In this document: piece after piece, positions 1 to 12,130 of the stretch
Position numbering within the stretch: position 1 is the first letter of the stretch
Layout: each line of letters opens with the position of its first letter
Assembly (NCBI GenBank): GCA_920105625.2
Contig: OV050032.1
Coordinates: 110,716,542 to 110,780,541, forward strand
Reading direction: 5' to 3'
DNA length: 64,000 nt
From: Clusia tigrina
Lineage: Eukaryota > Arthropoda > Insecta > Diptera > Clusiidae
Notes under the pieces: generated by a model
What the model was told of the DNA's origin: nothing
Databases searched by the model: none
Seen by the model: the letters and a program-made list of their open reading frames with translations, nothing else
Program-made: the position numbers and the translations under genes

Positions 1-650
1 GCTCCAGTAAAAAGTTACAAGCATTTGTATGTTGCAAACTTTGATAGGTGTAGGACGTACCGTAAAGAAGTTAGGAGCGTTTGAAGTTTTATCAGTGTTT
101 GATTTGGGACTCAAGGGTAGCATAGCTTTGAGCGATGGCCTAAATTGACAAGAGGCTCGAGTACTTTATTGTTACAAAATTTCAAGGTTTTATGACGCTC
201 CAGTAAAAAGTTACAAGCATTTGTATGTTGCAAACTTTGATAGGTGTAGGACGTACCGTAAAGAAGTTAGGGGCGTTTGAAGTTTTATCAGTGTTTGATT
301 TGGGACTCTAGGGTAGCATAGCTTTGAGCGATAGCTTAAATTGACAAGAGACTCGTGTACTTTATTGTTACAAAATTTCAAGGTTTTATGACGCTCCAGT
401 AAAAAGCTACAAGCATTTGAATGTTGCAAACTTTGATAGGTGTAGGACGTACCGTATAGAAGTAAGGGGCGTGTGAAGTTTTATCAGTGTTTGATTTGGG
501 ACTCTAGAGTAGCATAGCTTTGAGCGGTGGCTTAAATTTACAAGAGGCTCGAGTACTTTATTGTTAAAGAATTTCAAGGTTTTATGACGCTCCAGTAAAA
601 AGATACAAGCATTTGTATGTTGCAAACTTTGATAGGTGTTGGACGTACCG
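1..650. repeat. Left-end block, repeated 24 monomers downstream
   Basis: About three monomers whose variant string is found again at about 4,706-5,355. For example, 'ttaggagcg' followed by an 'aagctacaagcatttgaatg' unit and then a 'gttaaagaatttc' unit occur in the same order. The offset is 4,705 bp, which is 24 x 196 plus one base; the extra base is explained by the insertion near 1,491. Beyond about 660 the offset drops to 23 monomers and later to 21, so monomers were gained or lost after the duplication. Confidence 0.8.
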
Positions 651-2575
651 TATAGAAGTTAGGGCCATTTGAAGTTTTATCAGTTCTTGATTTGGGACTC
701 TAGGGTAGCATAGCTTTGAGCGATAGCTTAAATTGACAAGAGACTCGAGTACTTTATTGTTACAAAATTTCAAGGTTTTATGACGCTCCATTAAAAAGTT
801 ACAAGCATTTGTATGTTGCAAACTTTGATAGGTGTAGGACGTACCGTATAGAAGTTAGGGCCATTTGAAGTTTTATCAGTGTTTGATTTGGGACTCAAGG
901 GTAGCATAGCTTTGAGAGATGGCTTAAATTGACAAGAGACTCGTGCACTTTATTGTTACAAAATTTCAAGGTTTTATGACGCTCCAGTAAAAAGTTACAA
1001 GCATTTGTATGTTGCAAACTTTGATAGGTGTAGGACGTACCGTATAGAAGTTTGGGCCATTTGAAGTTTTATCAGTGTTTGATTTGGGACTCAAGGGTAG
1101 CATAGCTTTGAGCGATGGCCTAAATTGACAAGAGGCTCGAGTACTTTATTGTTACAAAATTTCCAGGTTTTATGACGCTCTAGTAAAAAGATACAAGCAT
1201 TTGTATGTTGCAAACTTTGATAGGTGTAGGACGTACCGTATAAAAGTTAGGGCCATTTGAAGTTTTATCAGTGTTTGATTTGGGACTCTAGGGTAGCATA
1301 GCTTTGAGCGATAGCTTAAATTGACAAGAGGCTCGAGATCTTTATTGTTACAAAATTTCAAGGTTTTGTGACGCTCCAGTAAAAAGATACAAGCATTTGT
1401 ATGTTGCAAACTTTGATAGGTCTAGGACGTACCGTAAAAAAGTTAGGGACGTTTGAAGTTTTATCCGTGTTTGATTTGGGACCCCGGGGGTAGCATAGCT
1501 TTGAGCGATGGCCTAAATTGACAAGAGGTTCGAGTACTTTATTGTTACAAAATTTCAAGGTTTTATGACGCTCCAGTAAAAAGTTACAAGCATTTGTATG
1601 TTACAAACTTTGATAGGTGTAGGACGTACCGTATAGAAGCTAGGGGCGTTTGAAGATTTATCAGTGTTTGATTTGGGACTCTAGGGTAGCATAGCTTTGA
1701 GCGATGGCTTAAATTGACAAGAGGCTCGAGTACTTTATTGTTACAAAATTTCAAGGTTTTATGACGCTCCAGTAAAAAGATACAAGCATTTGTATGTTCC
1801 AAACTTTGATAGGTGTAGGACGTACCGTATAGAAGTTAGGGCCATTTGAAGTTTTATTAGTGTTTGATTTGGGACTCTAGGGTAGCATAGCTTTGAGCGA
1901 TGGCTTAAATTGACAAGAGGCTCGAGTACTTTATTGTTACAAAATTTCAAGGTTTTAAGCCGCTCCAGTAAAGGGTTACAAGCATTTGAATGTTGCAAAC
2001 TTTGATAGGTGTAGGACGTACCGTATAGAAGTTAGGGCCATTTGAAGTTTTATCAGTGTTTGATTTGGGACTCTAGGGTAGCATAGCTTTGAGCGATAAC
2101 TTAAATTGACAAGAGGCTCGAGTACTTCATTGTTACAAAATTTCAAGGTTTTATGACGCTCCAGTAAAAAGTTACAAGCATTTGTATGCTGCAAACTTTG
2201 ACAGGTGTAGTACGTACCGTATAGAAGTTAGGGGCGTTTGAAGTTTTATCAGTGTTTGATTTGGGACTCAAGGGTAGCATAGCTTTGAGCGATAACTTAA
2301 ATTGACAAGAGGCTTGAGTATTTTATTGTTACAAAATTTCAAAGTTTTATGACGCCCCAGTAAAAAGTAACAAGCATTTGTATGTTGCAAACTTTGATAG
2401 GTGTAGGACGTACCGTAAAGAAGTTAGGGGCGTTTGAAGTTTTATCAGTGTTTGATTTGGGACTCAAGGGTAGCATAGGTTTGAGCGATAACTTAAATTG
2501 ACAAGAGGCTCGAGTACTTCATTGTTACAAAATTTCAAGGTTTTATGACGCTCCAGTGAAAAGATACAAGCATTT
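650..2575. repeat. Satellite stretch with mixed monomer variants
   Basis: About ten monomers with no single clean higher-order period. The 'gagagatggc' unit near 914 matches one near 5,423 (23 monomers away). Units from about 1,584 match 5,700 onward (21 monomers, 4,116 bp). A 'ggcttgagtattttattg' unit at 2,311 is repeated at 2,899, three monomers on. A one-base insertion around 1,491 creates 'accccgggggtag', a G/C-rich patch not seen in neighbouring units. Nothing but satellite is present. Confidence 0.85.
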
Positions 2576-5500
2576 GTATGTTGCAAACTTTGATAGGTGT
2601 AGGACGTAACGTAAAGAAGTTAGGGGCGTTTGAAGTTTTATCAGTGTTTGATTTGGGACTCAAGGGTAGCATAGCTTTGAGCGATGGCCTAAATTGACAA
2701 GCGACTCGAGTACTCTATTGTTACAAAATTTCAAGGTTTTATGACGCTCCAGTAAAAAGTTACAAGCATTTGTATGTTGCAAACTTTGATAGGTGTAGGA
2801 CGTACCGTAAAATAGTTAGGGGCGTTTGAAGCTTTATCAGTGTTTGATTTGGGACTCAAGGGTAGCATAGCTTTGAGCGATAACTTAAATTGACAAGAGG
2901 CTTGAGTATTTTATTGTTACAAAATTTCAAAGTTTTATGACGCCCCAGTAAAAAGTAACAAGCATTTGTATGTTGCAAACTTTGATAGGTGTAGGACGTA
3001 CCGTATAGAAGTTAGGGCCAGTTGAAGTTTTATCAGTGTTTGATTTGGGGGTCTAGGGTAGCATAGCTTTGAGCGATGGCTTAAATTGACAAGAGGCTCG
3101 AGTACTTCATTGTTACAAAATTTCAAGGTTTTATGACGCTCCAGTAAAAAGTTACAAGCATTTGTATGTTGCAAACTTTGATAGGTGTAGGACGTACCGT
3201 AAAGAAGTTAGGGGCGTTTGAAGTTTTATCAGTGTTTGATTTGGGACTCAAGGGTAGCATAGCTTTGAGCGATGGCATAAATTGACAAGAGACTAGAGTA
3301 CTCTATTGTTACAAAATTTCAAGGTTTTATGACGCTCCAGTAAAAAGTTACAAGCATTTGTATGTTGCAAACTTTGATAGGTGGAGGACGTACCGTAAAG
3401 AAGTTAGGGGCGTTTGAAGCTTTATCAGTGTTTGATTTGGGACGCAAGGGTAGCATAGCTTTGAGCGATGTCTTAAATTGACAAGAGGCTCGAGTACTTT
3501 ATTGTTACAAAATTTCAAGGTTTTATGCCGCTCCAGTAAAAAGTTACAAGCATTTGAATGTTGCCAACTTTGATAGGTGTAGGAAGTACCGTAAAGAAGT
3601 TAGGGGCGTTTGAAGTTTTATCAGTGTTTGATTTGGGACTCAAGGGTAGCATAGCTGTGAGCGATAGCTTAAGTTGACAAGAGGCTCGAGTACTTTATTG
3701 TTACAAAATTTCAAGGTTTTATGACGCTCCAGTAAAAAGTTACAAGCTTTTGTATGTTGCAAACTTTGATAGGTGTAGGACGTACCGTAAAGAAGTTAGG
3801 GGCGTTTGAAGTTTTATCAGTGTTTGATTTGGGACTCTAGGGTAGCATAGCTTTGAGCGATGGCTTAAATTGACAAGAGGCTCGAGTACTTTATTGTTAC
3901 AAAATTTCAAGGTTTTATGACGCTCCAGTAAAAAGTTACAAGCATTTGTATGTTGCAAACTTTGATAGGTGTAGGACGTACCGTATAGAAGTTTGGGCCA
4001 TTTGAAGTTTTATCAGTGTTTGATTTGGGACTCAAGGGTAGCATAGCTTTGAGCGATGGCCTAAATTGACAAGAGGCTCGAGTACTTTATTGTTAGAAAA
4101 TTTCAAGGTTTTTTGACGCTCTAGTAAAAAGATACAAGCATTTGTATGTTGCAAACTTTGATAGGTGTAGGACGTACCGTATAAAAGTTAGGGCCATTTG
4201 AAGTTTTATCAGTGTTTGATTTGGGACTCTAGGGTAGCATAGCTTTGAGCGATAGCTTAAATTGACAAGAGACTCGTGTACTTTATTGTTACAAAATTTC
4301 AAGGTTTTATGACGCTCCAGTAAAAAGTTACAAGCATTTCAATGTTGCAAACTTTGATAGGTGTAGGACGTACCGTAAAGAAGTTAGGGGCGTTTGAAGT
4401 TTTATCAGTGTTTGATTTGGGACTCAAGGGTAGCAGAGCCTTGAGCGATAACTTAAATTGACAAGAGGCTCGGGTACTTTATTGTTACAAAATTTCAAGG
4501 TTTTATGACGCTCCAGTAAAAAGTTACAAGCATTTGTATGTTGCAAACTTTGATAGGTGTAGGACGTACCGTAAAGAAGTTAGGGGCATTTGAAGATTTA
4601 TCAGTGTTTGATTTGGGACTCTAGGGTAGCATAGCTTTGAGCGATAGCTTACATTGACAAGAGGCTCGAGTACTTTATTGTTACAAAATTTCAAGGTTTT
4701 ATGACGCTCCAGTAAAAAGTTACAAGCATTTGTATGTTGCAAACTTTGATAGGTGTAGGACGTACCGTAAAGAAGTTAGGAGCGTTTGAAGTTTTATCAG
4801 TGTTTGATTTGGGACTCAAGGGTAGCATAGCTTTGAGCGATGGCCTAAATTGACAAGAGGCTCGAGTACTTTATTGTTACAAAATTTCAAGGTTTTATGA
4901 CGCTCCAGTAAAAAGTTACAAGCATTTGTATGTTGCAAACTTTGATAGGTGTAGGACGTACCGTAAAGAAATTAGGGGCGTTTGAAGTTTTATCAGTGTT
5001 TGATTTGGGACTCTAGGGTAGCATAGCTTTGAGCGATAGCTTAAATTGACAAGAGACTCGTGTACTTTATTGTTACAAAATTTCAAGGTTTTATGACGCT
5101 CCAGTAAAAAGCTACAAGCATTTGAATGTTGCAAACTTTGATAGGTGTAGGACGTACCGTATAGAAGTTAGGGGCGTTTGAAGTTTTATCAGTGTTTGAT
5201 TTGGGACTCTAGGGTAGCATAGCTTTGAGCGGTGGCTTAAATTTACAAGAGGCTCGAGTACTTTATTGTTAAAGAATTTCAAGGTTTTGTGACGCTCCAG
5301 TAAAAAGATACAAGCATTTGTATGTTGCAAACTTTGATAGGTGTAGGACGTACCGTATAGAAGTTAGGGCCATTTGAAGTTTTATCAGTGTTTGATTTGG
5401 GACTCAACGGTAGCATAGCTTTGAGAGATGGCTTAAATTGACAAGAGACTCGTGTACTTTATTGTTACAAAATTTCAAGGTTTTATGACGCTCAAGTAAA

Positions 5501-6299
5501 AAGTTACAAGCATTTGTATGTTGCAAACTTTGATAGGTGTAGGACGTACCGTATAGAAGTTTGGGCCATTTGAAGTTTTATCAGTGTTTGATTTGGGACT
5601 CAAGGGTAGCATAGCTTTGAGCGATGGCCTAAATTGACAAGAGGCTCGAGTACTTTATTGTTACAAAATTTCAAGGTTTTATGACGCTCCAGTAAAAAGT
5701 TACAAGCATTTGTATGTTACAAATTTTGATAGGTGTAGGACGTACCGTATAGAAGCTAGGGGCGTTTGAAGTTTTATCAGTGTTTGATATGGGACTCTAG
5801 GGTAGCATAGCTTTGGGCGATGGCTTAAATTGACAAGAGGCTCGAGTACTTTATTGTTATAAAATTTCAAGGTTTTATGACGCTCCAGTAAAAAGATACA
5901 AGCATTTGTATGTTCCAAACTTTGATAGGTGTAGGACGTACCGTATAAAAGTTACGCCCATTTGCAGTTTTATCAGTGTTTGATTTGGGACTCTAGGGTA
6001 GCATAGCTTTGAGCGATGGCTTAAATTGACAAGAGGCTCGAGTACTTTATTGTTACAAAATTTCAAGGTTTTAAGCCGCTCCAGTAAAAAGTTACAAGCA
6101 TTTGAATGTTGCAAACTTTGATAGGTGTAGGACGTACCGTAAAGAAGTTAGGGCCATTTGAAGTTTTATCAGTGTTTGATTTGGGACTCAAGGGTAGCAT
6201 AGCTTTGAGCGATGGCCTAAATTGACAAGAGGCTCGAGTACTTCATTGTTACAAAATTTCAAGGTTTTATGACGCTCCAGTAAAAAGTTACAAGCATTT
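2575..6299. repeat. 19-monomer higher-order repeat, copy 1
   Basis: A 3,724-bp unit (19 x 196). Private variants recur exactly 3,724 bp later: 'ggcttgagtattttattg' at 2,899 and 6,623, 'gataggtggagg' with its variant at 3,381 and 7,105, and 'aagcttttgtatg' with its variant at 3,746 and 7,470. Upstream of about 2,575 the match fails ('cagtgaaaagata' near 2,556 against 'cagtaaaaagtta' near 6,280). Only scattered differences were seen, such as 'ggcataaatt' near 3,270 against 'ggcctaaatt', and 'gggacgcaag' against 'ggaacgcaag' near 7,163. Confidence 0.92.
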
Positions 6300-9200
6300 G
6301 TATGTTGCAAACTTTGATAGGTGTAGGACGTAACGTAAAGAAGTTAGGGGCGTTTGAAGTTTTATCAGTGTTTGATTTGGGACTCAAGGGTAGCATAGCT
6401 TTGAGCGATGGCCTAAATTGACAAGCGACTCGAGTACTCTATTGTTACAAAATTTCAAGGTTTTATGACGCTCCAGTAAAAAGTTACAAGCATTTGTATG
6501 TTGCAAACTTTGATAGGTGTAGGACGTACCGTAAAATAGTTAGGGGCGTTTGAAGCTTTATCAGTGTTTGATTTGGGACTCAAGGGTAGCATAGCTTTGA
6601 GCGATAACTTAAATTGACAAGAGGCTTGAGTATTTTATTGTTACAAAATTTCAAAGTTTTATGACGCCCCAGTAAAAAGTAACAAGCATTTGTATGTTGC
6701 AAACTTTGATAGGTGTAGGACGTACCGTATAGAAGTTAGGGCCAGTTGAAGTTTTATCAGTGTTTGATTTGGGGGTCTAGGGTAGCATAGCTTTGAGCGA
6801 TGGCTTAAATTGACAAGAGGCTCGAGTACTTCATTGTTACAAAATTTCAAGGTTTTATGACGCTCCAGTAAAAAGTTACAAGCATTTGTATGTTGCAAAC
6901 TTTGATAGGTGTAGGACGTACCGTAAAGAAGTTAGGGGCGTTTGAAGTTTTATCAGTGTTTGATTTGGGACTCAAGGGTAGCATAGCTTTGAGCGATGGC
7001 CTAAATTGACAAGAGACTAGAGTACTCTATTGTTACAAAATTTCAAGGTTTTATGACGCTCCAGTAAAAAGTTACAAGCATTTGTATGTTGCAAACTTTG
7101 ATAGGTGGAGGACGTACCGTAAAGAAGTTAGGGGCGTTTGAAGCTTTATCAGTGTTTGATTTGGAACGCAAGGGTAGCATAGCTTTGAGCGATGTCTTAA
7201 ATTGACAAGAGGCTCGAGTACTTTATTGTTACAAAATTTCAAGGTTTTATGCCGCTCCAGTAAAAAGTTACAAGCATTTGAATGTTGCCAACTTTGATAG
7301 GTGTAGGAAGTACCGTAAAGAAGTTAGGGGCGTTTGAAGTTTTATCAGTGTTTGATTTGGGACTCAAGGGTAGCATAGCTGTGAGCGATAGCTTAAGTTG
7401 ACAAGAGGCTCGAGTACTTTATTGTTACAAAATTTCAAGGTTTTATGACGCTCCAGTAAAAAGTTACAAGCTTTTGTATGTTGCAAACTTTGATAGGTGT
7501 AGGACGTACCGTAAAGAAGTTAGGGGCGTTTGAAGTTTTATCAGTGTTTGATTTGGGACTCTAGGGTAGCATAGCTTTGAGCGATGGCTTAAATTGACAA
7601 GAGGCTCGAGTACTTTATTGTTACAAAATTTCAAGGTTTTATGACGCTCCAGTAAAAAGTTACAAGCATTTGTATGTTGCAAACTTTGATAGGTGTAGGA
7701 CGTACCGTATAGAAGTTTGGGCCATTTGAAGTTTTATCAGTGTTTGATTTGGGACTCAAGGGTAGCATAGCTTTGAGCGATGGCCTAAATTGACAAGAGG
7801 CTCGAGTACTTTATTGTTAGAAAATTTCAAGGTTTTTTGACGCTCTAGTAAAAAGATACAAGCATTTGTATGTTGCAAACTTTGATAGGTGTAGGACGTA
7901 CCGTATAAAAGTTAGGGCCATTTGAAGTTTTATCAGTGTTTGATTTGGGACTCTAGGGTAGCATAGCTTTGAGCGATAGCTTAAATTGACAAGAGACTCG
8001 TGTACTTTATTGTTACAAAATTTCAAGGTTTTATGACGCTCCAGTAAAAAGTTACAAGCATTTCAATGTTGCAAACTTTGATAGGTGTAGGACGTACCGT
8101 AAAGAAGTTAGGGGCGTTTGAAGTTTTATCAGTGTTTGATTTGGGACTCAAGGGTAGCAGAGCCTTGAGCGATAACTTAAATTGACAAGAGGCTCGGGTA
8201 CTTTATTGTTACAAAATTTCAAGGTTTTATGACGCTCCAGTAAAAAGTTACAAGCATTTGTATGTTGCAAACTTTGATAGGTGTAGGACGTACCGTAAAG
8301 AAGTTAGGGGCGTTTGAAGTTTTTTTAGTGTTTGATTTGGGACTCTAGGGTAGCATAGCTTTGAGCGATAGCTTACATTGACAAGAGGCTCGAGTACTTT
8401 ATTGTTACAAAATTTCAAGGTTTTATGACGCTCCAGTAAAAAGTTACAAGCATTTGTATGTTGCAAACTTTGATAGGTGTAGGACGTACCGTAAAGAAGT
8501 TAGGAGCGTTTGAAGTTTTATCAGTGTTTGATTTGGGACTCAAGGGTAGCATAGCTTTGAGCGATGGCCTAAATTGACAAGAGGCTCGAGTACTTTATTG
8601 TTACAAAATTTCAAGGTTTTATGACGCTCCAGTAAAAAGTTACAAGCATTTGTATGTTGCAAACTTTGATAGGTGTAGGACGTACCGTAAAGAAATTAGG
8701 GGCGTTTGAAGTTTTATCAGTGTTTGATTTGGGACTCTAGGGTAGCATAGCTTTGAGCGATAGCTTAAATTGACAAGAGACTCGTGTACTTTATTGTTAC
8801 AAAATTTCAAGGTTTTATGACGCTCCAGTAAAAAGCTACAAGCATTTGAATGTTGCAAACTTTGATAGGTGTAGGACGTACCGTATAGAAGTTAGGGGCG
8901 TTTGAAGTTTTATCAGTGTTTGATTTGGGACTCTAGGGTAGCATAGCTTTGAGCGGTGGCTTAAATTTACAAGAGGCTCGAGTACTTTATTGTTAAAGAA
9001 TTTCAAGGTTTTGTGACGCTCCAGTAAAAAGATACAAGCATTTGTATGTTGCAAACTTTGATAGGTGTAGGACGTACCGTATAGAAGTTAGGGCCATTTG
9101 AAGTTTTATCAGTGTTTGATTTGGGACTCAACGGTAGCATAGCTTTGAGAGATGGCTTAAATTGACAAGAGACTCGTGTACTTTATTGTTACAAAATTTC

Positions 9201-9668
9201 AAGGTTTTATGACGCTCAAGTAAAAAGTTACAAGCATTTGTATGTTGCAAACTTTGATAGGTGTAGGACGTACCGTATAGAAGTTTGGGCCATTTGAAGT
9301 TTTATCAGTGTTTGATTTGGGACTCAAGGGTAGCATAGCTTTGAGCGATGGCCTAAATTGACAAGAGGCTCGAGTACTTTATTGTTACAAAATTTCAAGG
9401 TTTTATGACGCTCCAGTAAAAAGTTACAAGCATTTGTATGTTACAAATTTTGATAGGTGTAGGACGTACCGTATAGAAGCTAGGGGCGTTTGAAGTTTTA
9501 TCAGTGTTTGATATGGGACTCTAGGGTAGCATAGCTTTGGGCGATGGCTTAAATTGACAAGAGGCTCGAGTACTTTATTGTTATAAAATTTCAAGGTTTT
9601 ATGACGCTCCAGTAAAAAGATACAAGCATTTGTATGTTCCAAACTTTGATAGGTGTAGGACGTACCGT
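6300..9668. repeat. 19-monomer higher-order repeat, copy 2 (partial, about 17 monomers)
   Basis: Follows copy 1 directly and matches it at a 3,724-bp offset. The match breaks near 9,668, where 'gttagggccagttg' faces 'gttacgcccatttg' near 5,950 in copy 1. A second visible difference is around 8,309-8,330, where 'gggcgtttgaagtttttt' replaces 'gggcatttgaagatttat'. The high similarity suggests a young tandem duplication by unequal exchange; age is inference. Confidence 0.92.
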
Positions 9669-9669
9669 A

Positions 9670-11350
9670 TAGAAGTTAGGGCCAGTTGAAGTTTTATTAG
9701 TGTTTGATTTGGGACTCTAGGGTAGCATAGCTTTGAGCGATGGCTTAAATTGACAAGAGGCTCGAGTACTTTATTGTTACAAAATTTCAAGGTTTTAAGC
9801 CGCTCCATTAAAAGTTACAAGCATTTGAATGTTGCAAACTTTGATAGGTGTAGGACGTACCGTAAAGAAGTTAGGGCCATTTGAAGTTTTATCAGTGTTT
9901 GATTTGGGACTCTAGGGTAGCATAGCTTTGAGCGATGGCTTAAATTGACAAGAGGCTCGAGTACTTTATTGTTACAAAATTTCAAGGTTTTATGACGCTC
10001 CAGTGAAAAGATACAAGCATTTGTATGTTGCAAACTTTGATAGGTGTAGGACGTAACGTAAAGAAGTTAGGGGCGTTTGAAGTTTTATCAGTGTTTGATT
10101 TGGGACTCAAGGGTAGCATAGCTTTGAGCGATGGCCTAAATTGACAAGAGGCTCGAGTACTTCATTGTTACAAAATTTCAAGGTTTTATGACGCTCCAGT
10201 AAAAAGTTACAAGCATTTGTATGTTGCAAACTTTGATAGGTGTAGGACGTACCGTAAAGAAGTTAGGGGCGTTTGAAGTTTTATCAGTGTTTGATTTGGG
10301 ACTCAAGGGTAGCATAGCTTTGAGCGATGGCCTAAATTGACAAAAGACTCGAGTACTCTATTGTTACAAAATTTCAAGGTTTTATGACGCTCCAGTAAAA
10401 AGTTACAAGCATTTGTATGTTGCAAACTTTGATAGGTGGAGGACGTACCTTAAAGAAGTTAGGGGCGTTTGAAGCTTTATCAGTGTTTGATTTGGGACGC
10501 AAGGGTAGCATAGCTTTGAGCGAAGTCTTAAATTGACAAGAGGCTCGAGTACTTTATTGTTACAAAATTTCAAGGTTTTATGCCGCTCCAGTAAAAAGTT
10601 ACAAGCATTTGAATGTTGCCAACTTTGACAGGTGTAGGAAGTACCGTAAAGAAGTTAGGGGCGTTTGAAGTTTTATCAGTGTTTGATTTGGGACTCAAGG
10701 GTAGCATAGCTGTGAGCGATAGCTTAAGTTGACAAGAGGCTCGAGTACTTTATTGTTACAAAATTTCAAGGTTTTATGACGCTCCAGTAAAAAGTTACAA
10801 GCTTTTGTATGTTGCAAACTTTGATAGGTGTAGGACGTACCGTAAAGAAGTTAGGGGCGTTTGAAGTTATATCAGTGTTTGATTTGGGACTCTAGGGTAG
10901 CATAGCATTGAGCGATGGCTTAAATTGACAAGAGGCTCGAGTACTTTGTTACAAAATTTCAAGGTTTTATGACGCTCCAGTAAAAAGTTACAAGCATTTG
11001 TATGTTGCAAACTTTGATAGGTGTAGGACGTACCGTAAAGAAGTTAGGGCCATTTGAAGCTTTATCAGTGTTTGATTTGGGACTCAAGGGCAGCATAGCT
11101 GTGAGCGATAGCTTAAATTGACAAGAGACTCGTGTACTTTATTGTTACAAAATTTCAAGGTTTTATGACGCTCCAGTAAAAAGTTACAAGCATTTGAATG
11201 TTGCCAACTTTGATAGGTGTAGGACGTACCATAAAGAAGTTAGGGGCGTTTGAAGTTTTTTCAGTGTTTGATTTGGGACTCAAGGGTAGCATAGCTTTGA
11301 GCGATAACTTAAATTGACAAGAGGCTTGAGTATTTTATTGTTACAAAATT
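9670..11350. repeat. Shortened, more diverged third copy of the 19-monomer block
   Basis: Private variants from the 19-monomer block return here in the same order but 3,331 bp (17 monomers minus one base) after copy 2: 'gataggtggagg' at 10,436 and 'gcttttgtatg' at 10,801. The 'cagtgaaaagata' unit near 10,000 matches the unit just before copy 1. Two monomers appear to have been lost relative to copies 1 and 2. Length changes include a one-base loss near 9,808 ('ccattaaaagttac') and a three-base loss near 10,948 ('gtactttgttac'). Confidence 0.8.
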
Positions 11351-11358
11351 TCAAAGTT

Positions 11359-12130
11359 TTATGACGCCCCAGTAAAAAGTAACAAGCATTTGTATGTTGC
11401 AAACTTTGATAGGTGTAGGACGTACCGTATAGAAGTTAGGGCCATTTGAAGTTTTATCAGTGTTTGATTTGGGGGTCTAGGGTAGCATAGCTTTGAGCGA
11501 TGGCTTAAATTGACAAGAGGCTCGAGTATTTCATTGTTACAAAATTTCAAGGTTTTATGACGCTCCAGTAAAAAGGTACAAGCATTTGTATGTTGCAAAC
11601 TTTGATAGGTGTAGGACGTACCGTAAAGAAGTTAGGGGCGTTTGAAGTTTTATCAGTGTTTGATTTGGGACTCAAGGGTAGCATAGCTTTGAGCGATGGC
11701 CTAAATTGACAAGAGACTCGAGTACTCTATTGTTACAAAATTTCAAGGTTTTATGACGCTCCAGTAAAAAGTTACAAGCATTTGTATGTTGCAAACTTTG
11801 ATAGGTGTAGGACGTACCGTATAGAAGTTAGGGCCATTTGAAGTTTTATCAGTGTTTGATTTGGGGGTCTAGGGTAGCATAGCTTTGAGCGATGGCTTAA
11901 ATTGACAAGAGGCTCGAGTACTTCATTGTTACAAAATTTCAAGGTTTTATGACGCTCCAGTAAAAAGTTACAAGCATTTGTATGTTGCAAACTTTGATAG
12001 GTGTAGGACGTACCGTAAAGAAGTTAGGGGCGTTTGAAGTTTTATCAGTGTTTGATTTGGGACTCAAGGGTAGCATAGCTTTGAGCGATGGCCTAAATTG
12101 ACAAGAGACTCGAGTACTCTATTGTTACAA
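11359..12130. repeat. Two-monomer duplication marked by 'gggggtctaggg'
   Basis: The rare variant 'gggggtctaggg' (consensus 'gggactctaggg') sits at 11,471 and again at 11,863, exactly 392 bp (two monomers) apart, with matching flanks. The same variant also occurs near 3,047 and 6,771 inside the 19-monomer block, so this stretch is related to that block but locally re-duplicated as a dimer. Confidence 0.85.

Noticed and set aside
1485..1500. 'accccgggggtag' patch as a possible regulatory site
   Set aside because: It is best explained as a few base changes plus a one-base insertion in one monomer; it is not repeated elsewhere and matches no site I recognise.
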